A stretch of 14,038 bases of DNA from Myxococcales bacterium (GTDB lineage: Bacteria; Myxococcota_A; Bradymonadia; Bradymonadales; Bradymonadaceae): assembly GCA_007120615.1 (NCBI GenBank), contig SKNI01000321.1, positions 1 to 14,038 of the forward strand, given 5' to 3'. The first letter of the stretch is position 1. The number at the start of each line of letters is the position of its first letter. Under the pieces are notes generated by a model. That model saw only the letters and a program-made list of their open reading frames with translations. It made no database searches and had not been told where the DNA came from. Positions 6,988 through 14,038 of the stretch are shown here, piece by piece. The position numbers and the translations under genes are program-made.

Positions 6988-7026
6988 CATCATAAAAGTG
7001 CGAGGGGTCAGGTCCCCTTTATAATG
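6988..7026. repeat. bulged palindrome resembling a solo REP element
   Basis: An outer 9-base stem with one mismatch (CATCATAAA at 6988-6996, TTTATAATG at 7018-7026) encloses an asymmetric bulge and an inner GGGG/CCCC stem (7004-7007, 7014-7017) with loop TCAGGT. The core GGGGTCAGGTCCCC resembles GGGGTCAGG-type palindromes that I recall next to REP-associated Y1 tyrosine transposases (RAYT). No transposase gene is in the window, so this would be a solo copy. It sits 8 bases upstream of the minus-strand start codon and contains a perfect TATAAT (7020-7025). Confidence 0.45.
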
Positions 7027-7049
7027 CAGTCTTCCAACCCAGCGGGCAA
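7021..7049 (-). promoter_or_regulatory. candidate promoter of the small minus-strand gene
   Basis: On the minus strand TTGCCC (plus positions 7044-7049), a 17-base spacer, then CATTAT (7021-7026; 4 of 6 matches to TATAAT). It is about 40 bases from the ATG at 6980. The -10 box overlaps one arm of the palindrome, so a transcript would start within that element. Confidence 0.35.
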
Positions 7050-7089
7050 CCCCCAACTTCGGCGAGCCTCGGCAACTCGGCGATTTCCC

Positions 7090-7119
7090 TTGCCCTTCTC
7101 CACAGACTATCAGTAGCTT
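7090..7119 (+). promoter_or_regulatory. candidate promoter of the ABC exporter operon
   Basis: TTGCCC at 7090-7095, an 18-base spacer and TAGCTT at 7114-7119, 49 bases before the GTG start at 7169. Both hexamers are identical to the pair before the class V aminotransferase gene. Confidence 0.35.
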
Positions 7120-7168
7120 AGATCCGCATCATCTTTACTCTCCTCGCCATTTTGTTCCGAGGTGAACC

Positions 7169-8782
7169 GTGCGTCTCTTCGATATCGTCGGCATCATCGC
7201 CGTCACAGGTTGGATCGGGGTGGTGGCAGTCTTTGTATTTGTCGCCTTTGACGATTCCTTCACCGGCCTCTCGCTCACCGATGGTGATATCGAAATCCAC
7301 GAGGGGACCCTCTGGATGAACGTCTCCCACGCCGGTGAAGATGTCGGGGTATTGCGCGAAGACCGAACCCGCCTGCTCGACGGTTGGCTCATCGAAACCC
7401 AGGGTGTCGTAGAGCTCAACTTTCTCAACGACTCCCACGCTTTTCGCTTCGACTCCAAGACCAACCTCGCCGAAGATCTGACCCTTCGGACCGCCCTGGG
7501 CCGAATCGAAGCCTTCGGTATGACCCTGCAGATGGACGGTCGATACCGTGCAGATGATGACGGCCACCGCTTCGACGTCACCTTCAACCTCGACCAGTCC
7601 ACCGAGCGCTTCACCATCGACCTCGACGGTCCGGTTCACCTCGTCAGCCACGCCATCCCGCGGATGCTCGCCAGCGACGGCCTCCAGCCGGGCTCTCGGA
7701 TCGCTCAAGAGTTCTTCGATCCTCTCACGCTTGCACCCTCGAATATCGTACTCACCTACCAGGGACAGGAAGAGCTGACCTCCTACGGCGACACTCACCA
7801 GGCTCATCGCTTTCAACAAACCTTCGGCGACGTCACCGCCGTCATCCACACCGATGAACAGGGATCGGTGCTCCATCACGTAATGCCCTTTCAATTCGCC
7901 CTGGTCCGAGTCCCCCAATTCATGGGAGCCCAGGAATTTCGCGAGTCCAACCGCCGCTTCGATGGCCGCAACGACTCCCCACCGGCCTTTATCAGCGCCA
8001 TCGATTCCGACTTTCTACTCTCCATGGTCGGCCGCCTCGGGAGCGGACAAGCCGGGCGCCTTCGCCCCCTTGAAGCTCGTAAAGAAGGCGATGAAGAAGC
8101 CGAGAGCGAGCCCGACGCCTTTGTCTTCGCCATCTCCGGCCTCAGCGATCACCGCAGACTTCACCTGGAGAGTCCTCGTCAGCGAGTCATCACCCAACTC
8201 TCCGACTTTCTCGAGATCGAGACGGGAGCCGAGAATATCTTTTGGAACCCCGGACAGCGCCCCGATCCGTCCACTTATCAGGCCACCATCGATCCCGACG
8301 ACAACGCTGCCCTTGATGCATTTACCGCCCTCCTCGCCGATATCCCCCGTCAGGAATTAAGCACCCAACGCATCGCCGCTCACCTCTTTGACTCCTGCAC
8401 CCTCGACGAGGGCGCCGACGCGGTGGCCGTCGAAGATATCCACTGGCCCCCCACCGTCGATGGTGAACCCGAAGATCCCCTGCAATGCCTGGCATTTTTG
8501 GCCGCCGCCCTGACCGCCCACGGACTCACACCCCACTTCGTCCACGGAGCTCGTGAATACGAAGGCGGTGTCGTCTTTCGAATCTGGCTGGCCATCTACC
8601 AGGAGAGCTACGACCTTATCGAAATCGATCCCATCGAGCCCGACGGAAAGGTCTCCCGATATCACGTCCAACTCTTCATCGATGATGACCACGACCTCGA
8701 TGAGCTTTTTAAAGTCGCAGAACGAGCCGACTTCATCTTTGAATCCGACCAACTCCCGGAACCCGAGTTCTCCACGCCATGA
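7169..8782 (+). CDS. membrane-anchored protein with degenerate transglutaminase-like domain
   Basis: 537 residues. The GTG at 7169 is chosen because GAGGTG (7159-7164) lies just upstream and the frame then starts with one membrane segment (about residues 6-27, VGIIAVTGWIGVVAVFVFVAF); the rest is probably extracytoplasmic. Residues ~45-270 are beta-rich (WMNVSHAGEDVGVLRED, LQPGSRIAQEFFDPLTLAPSNIVLTYQG) and resemble the domain that precedes transglutaminase-like domains in deltaproteobacterial ABC-linked proteins. Residues ~395-500 fit the transglutaminase core: EDPLQCLAFLAAALTAHGL matches the GDC-helix segment, FRIWLAIY the HAW strand and IDPI the DPT strand. The catalytic Cys position is taken by P437 (a cysteine, C440, lies three on), the His by R471, while D487 remains, so peptide crosslinking or protease activity is unlikely. 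A scaffold or ligand-binding role for the exporter is inferred. Its stop overlaps the ABC ATPase start (ATGA). Confidence 0.8.
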   Translation: MRLFDIVGIIAVTGWIGVVAVFVFVAFDDSFTGLSLTDGDIEIHEGTLWMNVSHAGEDVGVLREDRTRLLDGWLIETQGVVELNFLNDSHAFRFDSKTNLAEDLTLRTALGRIEAFGMTLQMDGRYRADDDGHRFDVTFNLDQSTERFTIDLDGPVHLVSHAIPRMLASDGLQPGSRIAQEFFDPLTLAPSNIVLTYQGQEELTSYGDTHQAHRFQQTFGDVTAVIHTDEQGSVLHHVMPFQFALVRVPQFMGAQEFRESNRRFDGRNDSPPAFISAIDSDFLLSMVGRLGSGQAGRLRPLEARKEGDEEAESEPDAFVFAISGLSDHRRLHLESPRQRVITQLSDFLEIETGAENIFWNPGQRPDPSTYQATIDPDDNAALDAFTALLADIPRQELSTQRIAAHLFDSCTLDEGADAVAVEDIHWPPTVDGEPEDPLQCLAFLAAALTAHGLTPHFVHGAREYEGGVVFRIWLAIYQESYDLIEIDPIEPDGKVSRYHVQLFIDDDHDLDELFKVAERADFIFESDQLPEPEFSTP

Positions 8783-9627
8783 CCCACTCCCAATCCCCAC
8801 CTGAATCATCACAAGAAGCTCTGGTCGTCGTTCGAGGACTGGCCAAGATGTACGGCGACTTTACCGCCGTCGATCACATCGACCTCACCGTCCCTGTCGG
8901 CCAAGTCTTCGGCGTCCTCGGCCCAAACGGCGCCGGGAAGACCACCACCCTTCGTATGATCACCGGCCTGATTCAACCCTCCGGCGGGTCCATCTCCATC
9001 AACGGATTCGACCTCGCACAAGAGACGGTAGACGCCAAAAAAGTCACCGGATTCATCCCCGACCGACCCTACGTCTACGATAAATTAACCGCTTTTGAGT
9101 ACCTGCGCTTCATCGGCGGGCTCTACGACATGACCCACAAGGACATCGCCGACCGCATCGACGAATTGCTCACCCTTTTTGAACTCCGAGAGTGGAGCGA
9201 CAGCCTCATCGAGAGCTTCTCCCACGGAATGAAGCAACGGCTGGTCTTCTCCGGCGCCCTGCTCCCCAGGCCCCGACTCCTGGTGATCGACGAACCCATG
9301 GTCGGCCTCGACCCCAAAGGCCACCACCTCATCAAGACCCTCTTTCGCACTCTCGTCGAAGAAGAAGAGATGTCCATTCTCCTCTCCACTCACACTCTGG
9401 AGGTCGCCGAAGAGGTCTGTGATCAGATCGTCATCATCAACCACGGCCGAATCGTCGCCCGGGGAACCATGGGTGAGTTGCGCCTGGAGTCCGAGCAGTC
9501 CGACGGAACCCTGGAGCAGGTCTTTCTTCGCCTCACCGAGGAGTCCGAAATTGAGCGCGATGAATCGGTAGCCCGCCGCTTCGGAAACGCAGTCCAGACT
9601 CCGCCCGAATCGGAGGGCACCCCGTGA
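8779..9627 (+). CDS. ABC transporter ATP-binding protein
   Basis: A 282-residue stand-alone ATPase of the exporter type (CcmA/NatA/YxlF-like). Motifs in order: Walker A GPNGAGKT at 48-55; an aspartate (D95, GFIPDRPYVYD) where the Q-loop glutamine usually sits, a change often seen in this subgroup; signature SFSHGMKQR at 146-154; Walker B LLVIDEP with D171 and E172; D-loop GLDP; and H-loop H205 in LLSTHTLE. The C-terminal ~45 residues are acidic and polar. It hydrolyses ATP at the cytoplasmic face and should pair as a dimer with the permease encoded next. The ATG overlaps the previous stop (ATGA), and its own TGA overlaps the permease GTG (GTGA), so the three products are probably made in a coupled ratio. 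Substrate is unknown. Confidence 0.95.
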   Translation: MTHSQSPPESSQEALVVVRGLAKMYGDFTAVDHIDLTVPVGQVFGVLGPNGAGKTTTLRMITGLIQPSGGSISINGFDLAQETVDAKKVTGFIPDRPYVYDKLTAFEYLRFIGGLYDMTHKDIADRIDELLTLFELREWSDSLIESFSHGMKQRLVFSGALLPRPRLLVIDEPMVGLDPKGHHLIKTLFRTLVEEEEMSILLSTHTLEVAEEVCDQIVIINHGRIVARGTMGELRLESEQSDGTLEQVFLRLTEESEIERDESVARRFGNAVQTPPESEGTP

Positions 9628-11333
9628 TCGTCGATCTTCTGACCATCAAATTACGCGCCATGCGCGGCACCCTGCGCTCCACCGAAGGCCGAATGCGAAT
9701 CCCCGCCTTTGGCCTGATGAGCGTGATCTTTGCCGTCCTCCTCTATTTTGCCGCCTCCTACGTCATCGGACTCTCCCTCGACATCCAGCCGGTGGGCCAA
9801 CTTCTGGTTCACAAATTACTCTCCATCACGGTCCTGGTTTTTTTTGCGCTCCTGCTCTTCTCCAACGTGGTCACCGCCTTTAGCACCTTTTATCTGGCCG
9901 ACGACCTCGAATTTCTGATGGGCCAACCCATCCCCACAGACACCCTGTTCACCTCTCGCTTTGTGGAATCTCTGGTCCAGTCCTCCTGGATCGTAATTCT
10001 CTTCGGGCTCCCGCTTTTCTTCGCCATCGGCGTGCAGATGGAAGCCCCCCTATATATCTATCCCTTGCTCCTTTTTATCCTGTTGCCTTTTGTCGCCATC
10101 CCCACGGCGCTGGCCTCCATCGTGGCCCTACTGGTCACCAATATCATCGCCGCAAACCGCACCCGCGACGCCGCCCTCTTCTTCGGGCTCACCGCCTTCG
10201 CCACCCTCTTCGTCATCATCCGCTCCTTTCAACCGGAGCGCCTCTTAAACCCCGACTCTTTTGACTCCATCGGCGAGATGATGCGGTTGTTGACGGTGCC
10301 CAGCTTTTCGTATCTGCCCAGTGATTGGGTCGTAAATATCTTGACCCCTCTACTCTTCGACCTCGACGCCCCCGTGATGTGGTCGGTGCTCCTCCTCTTT
10401 TCCACCCCGGCAGCACTCTATTTTATCGCCGCCTGGCTCCACCGCCCCCTCTACTTTCGAGGCTATTCCAATGCCCAGGAGGGCCGCCACGGGGGCGGTC
10501 TGATGACGGTCTTTCGAAATTGGATCTTTGAGCGAACCCGGCGGGCAAAAAGAAATCTCGGCGACGCCATCCAGGAGCTGGCCGAGACCCCGGGACGAGC
10601 CTCCGCCCTTCGCCAGATGGTCAAAAAAGATCAGGCCGTCTTCACCCGCGACGCCAGCCAGTGGTCTCAGATCCTCATCGTCGTCGCCATCATCATCATC
10701 TACCTGGTGAACTTCAAATATTTCGAAATCGCCGCCGACCAGGCTCTCATCGGCGACATCGGCCTGGTCTTCTTTAACCTCGCCGCCTGCAGCTTCGTGG
10801 TCGTCGCCCTCTGCGGCCGCTTTCTCTTCCCCGGCGTCAGTATCGAGGGCCGCTCCTTCTGGCTGATCCTGCAGGCCCCGGTCTCTCTGGAGCGCTTTCT
10901 CGTCGGCAAATGGCTCGGCGGAATCCTGCCGATCCTCATCATCGGCCAACTGCTCATCTGGTCATCGAATCTATTGGTGGGCATGAGCCTGGTGCTCTGT
11001 CTTATCACCTCGGTGCAGGTCTTGATCATCTCTCTCGTCGCCGCCGCTATGGCCACGGGAATGGGGGCGATCTACCCTCAATTTCACAACCCCAACGCCG
11101 CCCGAATCGCCTCCAGCTTTGGAGCCGTGATCTTTATGATCACCACCATCTTCGTGGTCCTCTTTTTGATCGCCTTGTGGTTTCAGGTCTCCCTTTATCT
11201 CTCGGACCTGGGAACAAATCGAACGCCCGGTCTCCTTTACTGGCTGGCCGCAGGCTTCGGGCTGACCCTGGCCTTTGCGCTCATCCCACTGGTCTTAAAA
11301 GCGGGCGCCTATTTTTTGCGCCGTCGCTTCTAA
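9624..11333 (+). CDS. ABC transporter permease, polytopic exporter type
   Basis: 569 residues with roughly ten to twelve hydrophobic segments, for example VIFAVLLYFAASYVIGL (~35-52), VLVFFALLLFSNVVTAF, WIVILFGLPLFFAIGV, YIYPLLLFILLPFVAI, ILIVVAIIIIYLVNF, VVLFLIALWF and the last near the C-terminal RRRF. A charged cytoplasmic loop sits mid-protein (~290-340, RNWIFERTRRAKRNLGD). The DDLEFLMGQPIPTDTLFTSRFVESL region resembles the cytoplasmic loop of putative ABC exporter permeases in which ...PIS...LF..R.. follows a DLE/LELLL motif. GTG at 9624 is chosen because it overlaps the ATPase stop. The size suggests a duplicated or large ABC-2-like transmembrane unit. Together with the ATPase it forms the membrane part of an exporter or envelope-remodelling transporter; the substrate cannot be read from sequence. 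Confidence 0.9.
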   Translation: MIVDLLTIKLRAMRGTLRSTEGRMRIPAFGLMSVIFAVLLYFAASYVIGLSLDIQPVGQLLVHKLLSITVLVFFALLLFSNVVTAFSTFYLADDLEFLMGQPIPTDTLFTSRFVESLVQSSWIVILFGLPLFFAIGVQMEAPLYIYPLLLFILLPFVAIPTALASIVALLVTNIIAANRTRDAALFFGLTAFATLFVIIRSFQPERLLNPDSFDSIGEMMRLLTVPSFSYLPSDWVVNILTPLLFDLDAPVMWSVLLLFSTPAALYFIAAWLHRPLYFRGYSNAQEGRHGGGLMTVFRNWIFERTRRAKRNLGDAIQELAETPGRASALRQMVKKDQAVFTRDASQWSQILIVVAIIIIYLVNFKYFEIAADQALIGDIGLVFFNLAACSFVVVALCGRFLFPGVSIEGRSFWLILQAPVSLERFLVGKWLGGILPILIIGQLLIWSSNLLVGMSLVLCLITSVQVLIISLVAAAMATGMGAIYPQFHNPNAARIASSFGAVIFMITTIFVVLFLIALWFQVSLYLSDLGTNRTPGLLYWLAAGFGLTLAFALIPLVLKAGAYFLRRRF

Positions 11334-11357
11334 GAGACCACACAGCCTACAAATTCC

Positions 11358-12719
11358 ATGAACCAGACCAACACCCGTCCCATTCTTGTGTCCCTCTTCA
11401 TCGCCCTGTCCATGGCGATGCTGGCCCTTGCCATCCTCGGACTTCGCCCCCTGGGCTCGGAGTATTGGTGGCATATCGGACTTGGCGAATTCATCGCCAC
11501 CTGGCAGCGAGTCCCGGATCAGCAACTCTTTTTATTCACCGTCGACTCTGAGCTCCCCTGGACGTTTTCCTCCTGGATGGGCGCCCTGATCCTCTATCAC
11601 CTCCACTATCAGGCCGGAGCCGAGCTTCCCCTGCTGATCCACAATATCTTCTCCGCATTCAGCGTTGCTTTGGTGGCGTTTTTCTTGAGTCGCCGAGCCC
11701 GGCCTCTGTCGGCCGTGTTCATTCCCGCCATACTTCTGAGCCTGGCGTTTGCCTTCTTCACCGAGGTCGCACCCTTTTCGTTGAGCCTCCCCGTCTTCAC
11801 AGCGGCATTTCTGGTGCTTTCGAGCCTCGCACTGTCCAGGGGTCGCATCATCGCAGCGCTTTTTCTGCCGCTGAGTGTTGCAGCTCTGGCCAATCTGGAC
11901 TTCCCCGCTGCCGCAATCATCGCGCTACTGTCGCTGGCAGTCGGGCTCTATGCCCTTTTCATAGCGCGTCGGAGAGCCGAAAAGCCTGACCAAACAAGCA
12001 CCATCACAGCCGCCATAGCCCTGACGGCCCCGCTGGGACTCTTCGCCTTCGCGTACGGCCCATCCCACCTTCCGGTCGCTCTCTCCCAGGCGCTGGCAGC
12101 GCCCGCCCAGATTCTCGTCGCCATCTCACTGTGCGCAACGCTGGCCCTGGCCGCTGCCATCTCCAACCTCCTTTCCGACACAGCAGCCCGCAAAACCGCC
12201 CCGAAACTCCTCATCGCCGTGGGCTTTTTGATCGTCTCTACCCTCGCCGTCATGCTCCAACCGGGTGTCCCCACCCGCGCGACCATTCTCCCCTACCTCA
12301 ACCATGACCTTCGCACCGAAGTCCCCCTCGCCGGAACCATGAGCCGGGACTTTCCCCTTCGCTGCGCTGAAGAATTAAACCGCCTCGGACGCCCGCTTCA
12401 ACTCTTTCACGACGAGCGCCACGCCGGATTTCTGCTCTACCACCTCTTCGATGCCCGACGCCCCGAACCGCTACTATTCCAGGACCAGCGAGGACTCCTA
12501 TCACCGGAAATCGAAGCCCTGATTCCTCTCTTCAAAACCGACCCCATCGCCCGGGGGGTCTTCCAACAGATGAACGTCACCGCCGTCGTCGTTCACCCCG
12601 ATGAATATCCGGCTCTCATCACCGATCTCGAAGCCTCTCCCCAGTGGACCAATCTCGACGAATACCTCAACGACGGATTTGCCTGTTTCATCCCCGTCTC
12701 CTGGGCTCCTTCAGATTGA
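11358..12719 (+). CDS. polytopic membrane protein, GT-C-like / WWH family
   Basis: 453 residues, with about eight to ten membrane segments in residues ~8-310 and a soluble C-terminal domain of ~140 residues. The first external loop reads GSEYWWHIGLGEFIA...VPDQQLFLFT and then LPWTFSSWMGALILYHL. This matches the pattern DPDLWWHL.tG..i......P..dpfs.t....pW...eWl of a widespread family of GT-C-fold-like membrane proteins, but the first acidic residue (DPD) is lost, leaving only E35 before W37 W38 H39. The C-terminal HAGFLLYHLF...PEPLLFQDQRGLL resembles that family's GGYLIW...VFIDGR segment, also with substitutions. Lipid-linked sugar transfer would be the family guess, but weakened motifs make the activity doubtful. 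It begins 24 bp after the permease and probably belongs to its operon. Its last 9 bases overlap the convergent kinase gene. Confidence 0.75.
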   Translation: MNQTNTRPILVSLFIALSMAMLALAILGLRPLGSEYWWHIGLGEFIATWQRVPDQQLFLFTVDSELPWTFSSWMGALILYHLHYQAGAELPLLIHNIFSAFSVALVAFFLSRRARPLSAVFIPAILLSLAFAFFTEVAPFSLSLPVFTAAFLVLSSLALSRGRIIAALFLPLSVAALANLDFPAAAIIALLSLAVGLYALFIARRRAEKPDQTSTITAAIALTAPLGLFAFAYGPSHLPVALSQALAAPAQILVAISLCATLALAAAISNLLSDTAARKTAPKLLIAVGFLIVSTLAVMLQPGVPTRATILPYLNHDLRTEVPLAGTMSRDFPLRCAEELNRLGRPLQLFHDERHAGFLLYHLFDARRPEPLLFQDQRGLLSPEIEALIPLFKTDPIARGVFQQMNVTAVVVHPDEYPALITDLEASPQWTNLDEYLNDGFACFIPVSWAPSD

Positions 12720-14038
12720 CCGCGGGGGAAGCAGAACCCGAAAGAGCGCGCCTTCCCCGGAGGTACTCTCCACTTCAATTCGCCCCTCATGATCGTCGAC
12801 GATCTGCTGGCAAATATACAAACCCAGCCCCGTACCCTCTCCAACGGGCTTGGTGGTGAAAAAGGGATCAAAGATTCGAGCCAGCCGGTCCTTGCTGATC
12901 CCGCAGCCATTATCCTCGATCTCTACCATGACCCATCGATCATCTCTTGATATCTCTACTCTCACCCGGTGGATGCCGTCCGCCCCGTCACCGGCATGAA
13001 CAGCATTTAGCAAAAGGTTAAAAAAGAGGCGCGCCACTCGGTCGTAGACCCCATGAATCCGAAACGGACCTTCCCCCTCGGTGACCACCTCCACCACCGC
13101 CTCTACCTTTCCGGTGACCATACCCAGCACCGACTCGATCAGGGGCTCCACCGGAATAATTCCCAATTTTTCTTCCCCATCCGATGCGAACATCCCCAGC
13201 TTCTTGACGATATCCTTGATTCTATCGCTGCCGTGAACCGCATCCCCCAATGCTTCCTGGACCAACTCTATCTGCTCCGAAAAACTCTCAAGATTGGCGG
13301 GACGACTGGACTCTTCGCGATAACTCGCCAGCTCCGACTGAATCTTCTCCAGGCGACGGATCGAAAAATCGATATTCGTCGAGATATAACTCAATGGATT
13401 GTTGATCTCATGGCCCACACCGGAGGCCAGTGTTCCAGCGGCGATCATTCGGTCCATTTGCATCATACGGGCCGCCAATCGCCGCTTCTCCGTAATGTCT
13501 CGAGCGATACTGGCGATCGCCGGCTCCCCGTCAAAGAGCACCATTCGCCCCGTCAGGTCCGCTAGCCACTCCGAGCCGTCGGCCCGCAATAAAACCGTCT
13601 CCCGAATCGGCACATGCTCCCCGGTCGCCAACATCCGAAGAACTCTTTCTTGGAGGAACGGACGCTCATCGGGATGAACGAAGTCATAAACAAACCGCCC
13701 CAGAACATCGTCGCTATGCTCGACCCCGAGTTTTTCTACAAACGCTGGATTGATATAGAGAAACCTATCATCTCGATGGATGGCGATGCCGTCCGGAGCG
13801 TATTCGATGATATCCTGAAAGCCCCGCTCCGAGAATCGGGCCTGGGCCAGCAACTCCTCTATCTCCGTGCGATCCTCGAGAAGCACCTGGAGTATGGCGT
13901 TTCCGTCACCGACAACCACCCATGCCCGCACCTGAACCCATCGGGTCTCACCCTGACTTCTCGTAAGTCCGAGAGTCCTGGCATCCTCCCCGCCGGTCTC
14001 GTCTGATTGAACGGCTTTGAGGTAGGTTGTCAGCGGAG
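12711..14038 (-). CDS. PAS-domain sensor histidine kinase, 5' end beyond the window
   Basis: The minus-strand frame is open to the right edge, so the GTG at 13931 is internal. Upstream codons encode a PAS/PAC-like end (TRWVQVRAWVV...GNAILQVLLEDRTEIEELL). Next, counting from 13931, comes a full PAS domain (~residues 36-155, FQDIIEYAPDGIAIHRDDRFLYINPAFVEKLG to ARDITEKRR). The H-box SGVGHEINNPLSYI follows, with phosphorylated His encoded at 13410-13412, then the N-box NLLLNAVHAG, G1 EDNGCGIS, F-box FDPFFTT and G2 GEGTGLGLYI of the HATPase_c domain, ending LPPRSI. The HEINNPL form is typical of NtrB-like (HPK4) kinases. No membrane segment is seen in the visible part, so a soluble sensor is likely, at least here. 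No receiver domain or response regulator gene is present in the window. Confidence 0.93.
   Translation of the reverse strand, partial: PLTTYLKAVQSDETGGEDARTLGLTRSQGETRWVQVRAWVVVGDGNAILQVLLEDRTEIEELLAQARFSERGFQDIIEYAPDGIAIHRDDRFLYINPAFVEKLGVEHSDDVLGRFVYDFVHPDERPFLQERVLRMLATGEHVPIRETVLLRADGSEWLADLTGRMVLFDGEPAIASIARDITEKRRLAARMMQMDRMIAAGTLASGVGHEINNPLSYISTNIDFSIRRLEKIQSELASYREESSRPANLESFSEQIELVQEALGDAVHGSDRIKDIVKKLGMFASDGEEKLGIIPVEPLIESVLGMVTGKVEAVVEVVTEGEGPFRIHGVYDRVARLFFNLLLNAVHAGDGADGIHRVRVEISRDDRWVMVEIEDNGCGISKDRLARIFDPFFTTKPVGEGTGLGLYICQQIVDDHEGRIEVESTSGEGALFRVLLPPRSI

Noticed and set aside
6543..6995. Plus-strand open frame opposite the small minus-strand gene
   Set aside because: It is His/Leu/Gly-rich with no recognisable fold and no ribosome site; the minus-strand product has a better amino acid balance and codon pattern. 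Not fully excluded.
7020..7025. Perfect TATAAT as a plus-strand -10 box
   Set aside because: No -35-like hexamer lies 15-19 bases upstream, and the hexamer is one arm of the palindrome. It is kept only as a note within the REP-like element.
8357..8812. Minus-strand open frames opposite the degenerate transglutaminase-like gene
   Set aside because: They have no motifs and are fully covered by the coupled operon gene on the plus strand.
13929..13931. GTG at 13931 as the start of the histidine kinase
   Set aside because: The same frame stays open to the right edge and encodes a plausible PAS/PAC end, so the true start lies outside the window.

Overview
The window looks like ordinary chromosomal DNA from a GC-rich Gram-negative bacterium. 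Third codon positions strongly prefer G or C. The gene types (a PQQ-repeat beta-propeller, a tandem universal stress protein, PAS histidine kinases, and a transglutaminase-fold/ABC exporter operon) resemble deltaproteobacterial or Myxococcota-like lineages, possibly Bradymonadales. That placement rests on remembered family resemblance, not a search. I see no tRNA, rRNA, CRISPR array, prophage or transposase gene.

Left part (1-5653, all + strand). It opens inside a PQQ-like beta-propeller protein whose start lies off the left edge. Next come a tandem-domain universal stress protein (1249-2055), a long class V aminotransferase / cysteine-desulfurase-like enzyme (2233-3936) and an unrecognised 535-residue protein with a disordered N-terminus and a glycine/alanine-rich hydrophobic C-terminal region (4046-5653). 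These four sit in separate transcription units or loose neighbours. The 74-177 bp gaps carry a nested hairpin followed by a T-run, a short hairpin/T7 terminator candidate and weak promoter-like pairs.

Middle (5728-7168). A well-conserved TatD metal-dependent hydrolase converges on, and overlaps by 25 bp, a small unrecognised minus-strand gene. The 182 bp divergent gap beyond it holds a bulged palindrome with a GGGGTCAGGTCCCC core, resembling REP sequences associated with Y1 (RAYT) transposases. It also holds candidate promoters in both directions.

Right part (7169-12719, + strand). This is a tight four-gene operon: a membrane-anchored protein with an apparently inactivated transglutaminase fold, an ABC ATPase, a many-helix ABC permease, and a polytopic membrane protein related to the WWH-type GT-C-like family. 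The first three are joined by 4-base start/stop overlaps and the fourth follows after 24 bp. They probably work together as an envelope export or envelope-remodelling module of unknown substrate. A convergent PAS/histidine kinase (12711 to beyond the right edge, minus strand) overlaps the operon's end by 9 bp.

The most interesting items are the degenerate transglutaminase-fold protein fixed at the head of the ABC operon, the solo REP-like hairpin in a shared divergent promoter region, the unrecognised 535-residue protein, and a recurring TTGCNN -35-like box in front of several genes. Nothing here is proven to be a new system.
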